Source: Myxococcota bacterium
Lineage (GTDB): Bacteria; Myxococcota_A; Polyangia; HGW-17
Length of the DNA: 36,975 nt
Direction of reading: 5' to 3'
Assembly: GCA_018821305.1 (NCBI GenBank)
Contig: JAHJMN010000136.1
Span: 1 to 36,975 of the forward strand
Shown here piece by piece: positions 19,101 to 25,600 of the stretch. The position numbers and the translations under genes were made by a program. The stretch's first letter is position 1, and every line of letters begins with the position of its first letter. The notes under the pieces were generated by a model. It had not been told where the DNA came from. It saw nothing but the letters and a program-made list of their open reading frames with translations, and did no database searches.

Positions 19101-21960
19101 GAAAGTAGATTCTGAGATAAAATTACTCCCTTCTCTGAATCTTACGAAAACAATGTCCGGGGGAACCTCCCAAATAGATATCAAACTAGATCCTGAAAAG
19201 AAAATTCATGCAATAATTACTGGGGCGGGTCCTGGTTCCATTGCTGAACAAATTCTTTGCGGGGTAATATCTTCCGGTGGAACTGCAATAACTGGCGTAA
19301 GTTCCCTGAATGAAAAAAGAATAATATATTTTGCATCTTTATATCGAAAACATTGTAGACCAGGGAGTAAATTATTTATAGTTCCATTTAGACAAGGAAA
19401 CTATGAAGATTGCAGGAATTTTGCAAATTGGTGCTCAGGTATTTTTAAAGCGGATGATGAAGTTTCATTATACCCTTTCGCAGCACTGGGTATGAATGGG
19501 TACAGTGAAGATATTTCAAATGATTTTGACCGAGCAGTCAGAGTAAATCTCACAGGAGTAACATCCCTCACAGGCCATCTTGCAAGATATTGGGAAACCA
19601 CAGGCAAAAGGATTCCTCTGCGTACAATACTTCCAATGAGTCCAAACCACGGCGTTATGGGTGGAGACGGCCTTTATGGCGAAACAAAAGCAGCGCTGGG
19701 TGTTCTACTTAATAAATGGCATAGTGAACCCATTCTGAAAAAGAATACATGGATGTGTGGAGCAGTGATTGGTTGGGTTCGTGGTACGGGGCTTATGGGC
19801 TCACAGGATATGCTTGCATCTCTTATTGAAGAAAAAATTGGAATCAAAACATGGTCCACAGTCGAAATGGCCAAGTACCTGCTGGCTCTTCCTGATATTT
19901 CAAATATCGTGGACACTTCATCGGAAGTTGATTTAACCGGAGGAATCAGTTCTGTTCCAGACTGGGGGGAGCAGGTTCGAAATATTCGATTGTCGTTAAA
20001 AAAACAAATCCCTGCTACTAATAAAGTTTCCGAGAGAAAGCAATCTGATGCTATCCACATTTTAAAAAGTAAATCCAACTACTCGGCTAATGTTAATCGA
20101 AAGAAGCTCTCCACAAATTTGAGTCCGGATCAAATTCTTGTAATCAGTGGATATGGTGAAATAGGTCCCTTCGGTGATGAGCAGGCTCGGTGGGAATATG
20201 AAATATCTGGTGAGTTTTCAGAACTTTCTATTCTGCGTAATTCCGTTCAGTCTGGGCTTGTAAAATGGAACCCTCAGAAAAATCTTTATGCAACAACTGA
20301 TGGGCAATTCCTTACGGAAATGCAGGTAGTTGAAAAATTCCGTGATTATTTTAAGAAAAACATTGGCGTTAGATATAAAAATAATAGCACTTCAGCACTG
20401 GATACCTATGAATCTGTTGAAGAGATTACTCTTATCGAAGACATTGAATTTAAAGTTGATTCATTGGATACAGCTCGTCTTCTGCAAATGTCTGATCCTG
20501 AGAATACGTATATTACTTCCGATGAGAACGGAGCGTGGAAACTTGTCAGGAAAAAAGGTTCTACAATAAATATACCAGTGATCCGAAAAATGAAAAATAA
20601 TGTTGCAGGCATGGTTCCTGATGGATGGGATTTGCGTCACATTGGATTGCCTGAAAGTGATGCAAGCGACATAGATCGTAATTCCCAGTTTATGATTTTC
20701 TCTGTTTTAAAAGCGCTCCACAATGCACGTACAGATATGACAGACCTTATTTCTTCGATTCATGCATCCGCCATCGGTAATTCCATAGGTACAGGAATAG
20801 GAGGAATGGAGCGGCTTATTAGACTGTATACAGATCCGGTTCTGAATAAAAAACGCGATCCAATTTCCCTTCAGGAAAGTCTTGGGAATGTCGGGCCAGG
20901 TCATGTAAGTCAAGAAATTCTTGGAAATTATGGCCCAATGATTTCTCCTGTTGCTGCCTGTGCAACTGCTGGAGTTTCAATTGAAAGTGCCTGTGAAAAA
21001 ATCCTTATGGGTAAAGCTGAACTTGTCTTTGCTGGTGCCAGTGATGATCTGAGTTATGCGGGAACTGTTGGTTTTGATGATATGGCAGCCACTGTGGATA
21101 TGGATTTCATGACAAAACATGCCATTTCTCCTGCCCGAATGTCCAGACCACACGATACCATGCGTAAAGGATTTATCGAGAGCCAGGGTGGTGGAACAGT
21201 TATTATAACACGACTTTCCACGGCAATGAATCTGGGTCTGCCCGTACATGCGATTATTGGAGGCAGTTGGACTTTTGGTGATGGACACTCAAAATCAATT
21301 CCAGCTCCGGGGTATGGTCTCCTGTCTGTTGCACGAAATGGAAAAGACAGCTTCCTGTCAAAAGCCCTTGCTTCCTTTAATCTTACTATTGATGACATCG
21401 ACCTCGTAAGTATGCACGGCACATCGACACCAGTAAATGATCCTCACGAATCACAGATTTACCGAGATATCTTTAAAAAACTTGGTCGTTCCCCTGCACT
21501 GCCAGCGATGGTGATAAGTCAAAAAGGAATTACCGGACATCCTAAAGGCGGAGCCGCTTCGTTCCAGATAAACGGTGTTATTCAAGCAATGAGAGATAGC
21601 GTAATTCCCCCGCACAGAAATCTTGATAATCCTGATAAAGTTATGGACCAGATAGAAACTTTAATCTATCCATCAGAACCCGTTGATTTTAAAAACAGGA
21701 TAATTCGTGCAGCACTGATTAGTACCCTTGGATTCGGCCACGTTTCCTCAATGATGCTCATACTAAACCCTGCATTTGTTGAGGACTTCATCTCCTCGGA
21801 GCAATTCAAAGAGTGGAAAAATAAAAAAACCTTGCGTGAAAACAGGTTTGATTCTGCCTCGTATTCTCTTGGAACGGAGAATTTTATAAAGTTGAATCGG
21901 GAAAAACCTTTCACAGATTCTAATGATGAGAAAAATTATCTACTTGGTGGTGAGAACTAA
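13171..21960 (+). CDS. fas: Type I fatty acid synthase (single chain, AT-ER-DH-MPT-ACP-KR-KS)
   Basis: All steps of fatty acid synthesis appear on one 2929-residue chain, in the domain order and near the length of actinobacterial FAS I. AT (about 25-360) has GHSQG with Ser129. ER (385-720) is an FMN TIM barrel with GGMTPTTAEP at 392-401 and the GGHHS catalytic His region at 541-545. DH (to about 1225) is a hot-dog fold with GDLNPLH (Asp1132, His1137) and VHGMW. MPT (1232-1650) has GHSLGE with Ser1338, the substrate Arg in NYNARGRQY, and His1463. ACP (about 1670-1830) has QGNSARRNQ with phosphopantetheine Ser1705. KR (1990-2250) has TGAGPGS and SPNHG...GLYGETK with Tyr2169 and Lys2173. KS (2430-2890) has Cys2597, His2749, Lys2785 and His2790. 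There is no built-in phosphopantetheinyl transferase; acpS follows. Members form homo-hexameric barrels using acetyl-CoA, malonyl-CoA and NADPH/FMN. Confidence 0.95.
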   Translation: MVSTNSEIKDTMELQNNKNIILFGGQSSDWLNELRMLSSSPEVRDLLHNIETTLQKHIENPQLKSSGMLAHGVYPYSWVSGQMPVPDSSYLSSSAVSQAMLFITSVAHSVSAGIFPDTMDKIGAISGHSQGVVAALSVSWGKKICLETAGIISVYLVYQGVRMQQSSGFFPTAKAYDGSVLTPMLSISGIERTFLEKMLSGFEDSVSISLKNSNDRYVLSGNPVHISAVLDRLNKATDTRSIFSLSWDWEPLNVSGPFHSPHMAIGRNLIDIDLQDINFSFNDYKPLCRVYGCDYGSRLDSIEDCHRHILDIQYTGTVDWVKTLETILDENPDSAFIIPGPGEGLFKLTKSIFRGSSTPVKRFPNDPDDLDYVNAGPEWFSLKTARKPVIMGGMTPTTAEPEIVVAAANGGFVSELAGGGQVTEEIFRKNMEDIRKNIHGRYGVVINTLYLDPWLWNLHIVEKGLVFKLKSEGYPIVGLTISAGIPSLSEAHQLLLKLEKHGIWLNSFKVGTPSQIDEVLAIAKNYPEHNFILQIEGGEAGGHHSKYPLKNLLSRFYNRIRSYPQILLAAGGGIASEEDATTLLEGTWTESKFKKPVDAVIIGTAVMAAKEARTAERVKDLLVATGGIDNPLHEKSPYVINGISSLGAPIWYLNNNAAKTADFLQKSISGNMDKNKILSLLEKSPKPWFGNISEMSYYTFVKRFVLLCTRHDESDEFIADNHKLAFRNILERILERVDGAEILEELIGKKPLAQIDLISDRYPVLKEKRIISADSGYFENNFKLPGKPFPFIYTIDETTARQYLSDSLFYCHDDKNDPAEVIVIPSPRSISAIKVKNEPVCDILEKYYKPVIKTRSNPVNSDGVIKGKEIYTRLTPMVHPALGRVLASEVFMTENGEETSVLKKLFSKNKSYRYKISYLGTSLTIEENKKSRLHLHYENNHVTGIFSLEIFDERDATLFLKFSLEQSDSVFFHKLDFEQSISSLYKNNIFNRPVSATAYSGMLKRYSGSGSNFLPWFASFALPDMVDRVDSSPLGLVHYRSCVREIPHGRELPECLVTSAGDHYRQIVDFSGRKYEVEGEFFSRLKKRAGFESLEPSEFSRMKTLFEQEVIVGSFPLTAPEDSTPFGLASGDLNPLHSDDSIARLAGFEKRIVHGMWTMAVATAEFEKFLTDGTRIVETEARFLSPVYPGERLQVEVRKVGRAEGAHIYKITVSGDTGPCCELETVCSPVSTAYICPGQGVQKAGMHKRVMEDSAAGADVWKKSDEWTRKNLGFSLLDIVENNPESIDINGKILRHPKGVLNLTQFTQVSLVVLACSQIAELKESGCIVDNAAFGGHSLGEYSALSSIGDILTLENVVRVVYHRGLTMQNFVPRDDKGVSPFKMGVVRPNHAGISENDLFQMVEEISKNPQDRIEIVNYNARGRQYSITGYISGLEKLKEMLGDGVTGKPPWIEVPGIDVPFHSSFLRNGVDAFRKTLQEIFPESIDPERLVNRYWPDLTGEVFDITQLYLEKVLKITDSPILKDVLDRMGKGTILPGEIASKLLIELLAYQFASPVQWIKIQEGMLDQGIHEIIEIGPGHQPTLTNLMQLAKSIHAPSAPCSVLHLENSIAVVHGKAPDKDLVSIPVFIEEPTSPTEVIDVSAVKKQDSIKADSQISSAKPAQSSKLPSAGYVAVKAFLANATGSFTSDISNDNTIEELLQGNSARRNQMLSELQKEFGFSSTDGLADKKIAELISIVEKLNDYRFPGELLKKAIGSFCKEASNIDLTKLTNFLQSEYGLDAISTQICLVILSPYSNAGKSRLSGSVNPLVSAGYKPSDGIDFVRNSLESGIVENIRLVKMGNASSQGSKMVSSEALDSLRNEIYGENGIFSKLKKALDGEKERLVLPTVSEPEYKYTAWEEPAFDPERAIELSSYRNWIRESVFRVVNKVTEGIDLNEEDILNLNRDSDYSRKILNFQAKTGSSPEKIESVFKLLKVDSEIKLLPSLNLTKTMSGGTSQIDIKLDPEKKIHAIITGAGPGSIAEQILCGVISSGGTAITGVSSLNEKRIIYFASLYRKHCRPGSKLFIVPFRQGNYEDCRNFANWCSGIFKADDEVSLYPFAALGMNGYSEDISNDFDRAVRVNLTGVTSLTGHLARYWETTGKRIPLRTILPMSPNHGVMGGDGLYGETKAALGVLLNKWHSEPILKKNTWMCGAVIGWVRGTGLMGSQDMLASLIEEKIGIKTWSTVEMAKYLLALPDISNIVDTSSEVDLTGGISSVPDWGEQVRNIRLSLKKQIPATNKVSERKQSDAIHILKSKSNYSANVNRKKLSTNLSPDQILVISGYGEIGPFGDEQARWEYEISGEFSELSILRNSVQSGLVKWNPQKNLYATTDGQFLTEMQVVEKFRDYFKKNIGVRYKNNSTSALDTYESVEEITLIEDIEFKVDSLDTARLLQMSDPENTYITSDENGAWKLVRKKGSTINIPVIRKMKNNVAGMVPDGWDLRHIGLPESDASDIDRNSQFMIFSVLKALHNARTDMTDLISSIHASAIGNSIGTGIGGMERLIRLYTDPVLNKKRDPISLQESLGNVGPGHVSQEILGNYGPMISPVAACATAGVSIESACEKILMGKAELVFAGASDDLSYAGTVGFDDMAATVDMDFMTKHAISPARMSRPHDTMRKGFIESQGGGTVIITRLSTAMNLGLPVHAIIGGSWTFGDGHSKSIPAPGYGLLSVARNGKDSFLSKALASFNLTIDDIDLVSMHGTSTPVNDPHESQIYRDIFKKLGRSPALPAMVISQKGITGHPKGGAASFQINGVIQAMRDSVIPPHRNLDNPDKVMDQIETLIYPSEPVDFKNRIIRAALISTLGFGHVSSMMLILNPAFVEDFISSEQFKEWKNKKTLRENRFDSASYSLGTENFIKLNREKPFTDSNDEKNYLLGGEN

Positions 21961-21967
21961 TTCGTTC

Positions 21968-22103
21968 TTTTCCTGAAATTCGCAAGCGAAGGATTTTAGA
22001 TAAATCCTGACAGGACACTACCATTAAATTCAACGAATTGCGGTTACTGTCCTGAGCAAAAATCGGGCGAAAAATTTGATTTTCGGTATTTCAGGACAGT
22101 AAC
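21968..22103 (+). repeat. X-Y modular inverted-repeat unit 1a
   Basis: Module X (21968-22018) ends in CAGGACAC; its left end (TTTTCCTGA) is a decayed GTGTCCTGA. Inside are two hairpins, TTCGC-AA-GCGAA and AGGATTT-N5-AAATCCT. A 24-nt linker with AATTC-AAC-GAATT follows. Module Y (22043-22103, 61 bp) has perfect 13-bp ends GTTACTGTCCTGA / TCAGGACAGTAAC and an inner AAAATC/GATTTT pairing. The unit starts 8 nt past the fas stop. The same unit, with equal linker and Y lengths, recurs at 29927-30064. Confidence 0.85.
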
Positions 22104-22113
22104 TAAGTAGTTC

Positions 22114-22261
22114 GTGTCCTGAAATTCAATTTTTATCAAAATTGAGCATGTTTACGAAAACATGCTATTCAGAACACTATAATAATTTCAAGGTTTTCAT
22201 TCTTAATGTCCTGTGCTTGAAATCGGCGTAAACTTGAAAAGATCGTATTACAGGACATTAA
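22114..22261 (+). repeat. X-Y modular inverted-repeat unit 1b
   Basis: This unit lies 10 nt after unit 1a. Module X (22114-22177, 64 bp) has ends GTGTCCTGAA / TTCAGAACAC (one C-A mismatch, a G-U pair on the minus strand). It encloses two perfect hairpins, TCAATTTT-TATC-AAAATTGA and AGCATGTTT-ACGA-AAACATGCT, so it could fold as a three-way junction. A 25-nt linker leads to module Y (22203-22261, 59 bp) with perfect 12-bp ends TTAATGTCCTGT / ACAGGACATTAA. The X module is identical over 64 nt to the minus strand of 36879-36942. The unit ends 23 nt before the acpS start. Confidence 0.88.
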
Positions 22262-22284
22262 CTAAGTAACATAAAGGATATTTA

Positions 22285-22674
22285 ATGATTACTGGACTAG
22301 GTACAGATATCGTAGCCACGGAGACATTTGGTCAAACTTCTGATGGCCCCTTCGTATACAGGATTTTCACAGCAGAGGAAATAGCCTTTTGCACTAATGG
22401 AATGCAGCCACAACGCGAAAAACTTGCAGGAAGATATGCTGCTAAAGAGGCATTTATCAAAGCTATGGGGCCAAATCTCTTTTTTCCTGTAAGTATTGAT
22501 GATTACCGATGCATTGAAGTTAAGTCACTTCCGACAGGTGCTCCTGAGATTCACCTGTCAGGAAGAATGTTGAAATCATATGAGGATACTGGAGCGGATC
22601 GCATCTGGATATCAATTTCCCATGAACCTGAATATGCGGTAGCTACTGTCATTCTGGAGAAAAATAATGTCTGA
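22285..22674 (+). CDS. acpS: Holo-ACP synthase (4'-phosphopantetheinyl transferase, AcpS type)
   Basis: AcpS moves phosphopantetheine from CoA to the ACP serine, here most likely Ser1705 of the adjacent synthase, which lacks its own transferase domain. The 129-residue length fits the family. Seen motifs are GLGTDIV with the Mg ligand Asp8, FTAEEIAFC, LAGRYAAKEAFIKAMG with Glu55, IEV...GAPEIHLSG and WISISHEPEYAVATVI. AAGGA lies 8 nt before the ATG. It overlaps the carboxylase gene by 8 bp, so the two are probably translationally coupled. The 324-bp gap separating it from fas is filled by the X-Y repeats rather than by an obvious promoter. A fas-acpS pair is also the arrangement known in mycobacteria. 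Confidence 0.95.
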   Translation: MITGLGTDIVATETFGQTSDGPFVYRIFTAEEIAFCTNGMQPQREKLAGRYAAKEAFIKAMGPNLFFPVSIDDYRCIEVKSLPTGAPEIHLSGRMLKSYEDTGADRIWISISHEPEYAVATVILEKNNV

Positions 22675-25600
22675 AAAAAGCAAACGGATTAAAATTATCG
22701 AAAACAATTCGTCATCTGATAAAAGATCATTTTTAAAACACAACGGAAAGATTGCTGTTTTTAATAGAGGTGAAGCTGCGTCTCGTTTCCTGAGGGGACT
22801 TAACGATTACAATCTGACTAATGGAACCGAAATCTCTGCAGTTGTGTTTTTAAGCCAAGGGGATACTCGATTCACTCAGAATGGTGTCACAAATTTTATT
22901 TTTCCTACGGGGGTTAAACCATACGAAGTTAATGAATCTCTCATTTTAAAAATGAAATCCATGGATATCGGTGCCCTGTGGCCCGGTTGGGGATTTGCAA
23001 GTGAAAATCCCCTGCTTCCTGAACTTCTTGAAAAGCATGGGATATTTTTCATGGGACCTTCCGCCGAAGCGATAAGGCATCTTGGTGATAAAATAGAAAG
23101 CAAGCTCATTGCGGAAAAAGTAAAACTTCCCGTAATACCATGGGGACTTACTGTAGATAAGTCAAAACTTAGTTCAATCTGCAAGCAAATTGGTTTTCCG
23201 CTGATACTTAAAGCAGCTGGAGGCGGTGGTGGCAGAGGGATTCGAATAGTAGAGGGGCCTTCCGATCTTGATTCAGCGTTCATTTCTGTAAGAAGCGAAG
23301 CACCGGGTGATGTTTTTATAGAAAAATACATAAGCGGATGTAGACATATTGAAGTACAAATTTTTGGTGATGCTTTTGGAAATATTCGAAGTTTTGGATT
23401 GAGGGAATGCTCTCTGCAAAGAAGAAGACAAAAAGTTATTGAAGAGGCTCCAGCTCCAGGAATCCCCGAAGAGCTAGAAAAGAAACTTCAAACATGGGCT
23501 GTAACCCTTGGAAATGCTGTTTCTTATTTCGGAGCTGGAACTGTAGAGTTTATGATTGATCAAGATGGGAATCCATGGTTTCTGGAAATGAATCCAAGAC
23601 TTCAGGTCGAGCATGGGGTTACTGAAGAAGCGTATGGGATTGATCTAGTTCAAATGCAGATTGGAGCTGTGTGTGGGCAGAAATACACCCAATCGCCAAC
23701 TCCGCATAGACATGCGTTTGAAGCACGTCTTTATGCTGAAGACCCTGGAGCAGATTTTTTACCAGCTCCAGGAGTTATATCCAGACTTCATTTTGGAACC
23801 GGTCCAGGAATTCGAATTGATAGTGGACTATCGCAGGGAGATTCAATTTCTCCTCAATTTGATGCAATGATTGCGAAATTGATTTCCGTTGGAATTGATC
23901 GCAAGCAGGCTCTTGCGCGGCTAAGACGAACAATTTCTGAAACGGGGATAATAGTTGAAGGCGGAGCGACAAATCTTGATTTTCTCAAGTTTCTTTCCCG
24001 GCGACCTGAACTGGAAAATTCAACGGTTACAACCGACTTGATCGACAATAAATTATTGAGGGAATACAAAAATATACCCGAGGATATGTACTTACCGTTT
24101 CATCTAACGGCAACAATTCTTGAATATCTAAAGCGTGAGAAGGAAAATATAAATAATTTTGCAATCAGACCCATGCTTTCTGGAGTAGATGAGTTTCAGG
24201 GGTTTATAGAAATGAGTTCAGGATTTCAGACGGCCCTGAAAATTCAGAAATTAAGCATAGATAAATTTCTGGTGATAGATAAAAATGGGTCTATCATCTT
24301 CGTCGGCTGGAAGCGAAACGGCAGTCCAAATACTGGAAAGCTTACGATTAATAACACAACATGGCTTATGTACTGGGAGGAAAAAAAAGGTGAGTGGCGT
24401 GTTTCCCACGAGGAGCATACTATCTCAGTAAAAATTCAGGAAAAAGGAATTGTACGATCCCCTGCTCCTTCCATTGTAACTTCGATTCATGTAGGTGTTG
24501 ACGAGATAGTTAAAAAAGGCGACAGGCTCTTCACTTTAGAGGCAATGAAAATGGAGTTGATTGTTTCAGCTCAGGAAGCCGGCCGTATAGAAAAAATTGA
24601 AGTTCATCCAGGTTCCCAGGTTTTTGCCGGAGGAACTTTACTGAGGATGTCCTCAACAGATTCCGGTGATAAAAAAGAGTTGTTATTGAAAAATTTTGAA
24701 AAGAAACCCGGGTATGCGGAGGCTTTGGAGTTATTTAATGGTGCACTTTTCGGTTTTGAATGCAGTGATCGGGAAATAGATAGTTCTCTTAAAATACTTG
24801 CTGATATCCCCGAAGAACACCTGCCCCCAGCAGTGAATTCTATTTTCAGTACTCTTATCAATACTTCACGACTCTTTGAAATAACCAGCCCTTTGCGCAG
24901 TTTCAATGTTATTCAGGGTAAATCAGGACCTGCTAGTGGTCGTGCTCTGCTAAGCATCCTGATTAGAAGGCCTGCAGCTGTTATCCATACGCTACCCCAC
25001 GACTTCCGTCAGAAACTTATGGATGTTTTAGGAGTTTACGGTGTCAATGTTCTTGAGACTGGACCTGATTTAACATATGCCCTTTACCGACTCCGAAAAG
25101 TACTTAATTCCAGCGATTTAAAACGCCGAGCGCTCACAGATTTATTGACTTTTATCGCTGGTTTCGACTCATCCGCTCTACCCGCTCCTCCCGTGGAGCT
25201 TTACAGTGCACTTCATGTATTCAGTACTGATGTGAAGGGTTCAAGTCATCAGACTGATCTGGCAGAAAGCATCAGAAACTCTCTTTTCGAGATTACATCC
25301 ATCAATCGAGAATTTACATCATATAGAAATGCATTCAGCGAATTAATAAATAAAAACGTTGATGATGACTTGCTGGAAAAAGCTATTATGAAGCTTCCCT
25401 CTCTGGAGTTAGTTCCCATCTGGAATCTCCCTCTTGAGCGAATAATAAATCTTGATATTTCTGGTAAAATGATTCGTCGCATGTGGGGTGATTATATTAA
25501 AGATGTCCATCCGCTCCAGATTACTTTTGCTGGATGCAGTTCCTTCAATGTTTTTGAGGAGTCTGGAAAACAGGAGAAAACGAGACTCTCGGTAATCCTT

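Noticed and set aside
13171..21960. Polyketide or PUFA synthase instead of fatty acid synthase
   Set aside because: The AT-first order, FMN TIM-barrel ER, the FAS I form of ACP (GNSARRNQ) and KR (SPNHG...GLYGETK) and a full reductive set match FAS I; PKS and PUFA synthases start with KS and have tandem or differently spelled ACPs.
21968..22261. CRISPR array
   Set aside because: Repeats are inverted, internally structured and of unequal length, with conserved rather than unique spacers, and no cas genes are nearby.
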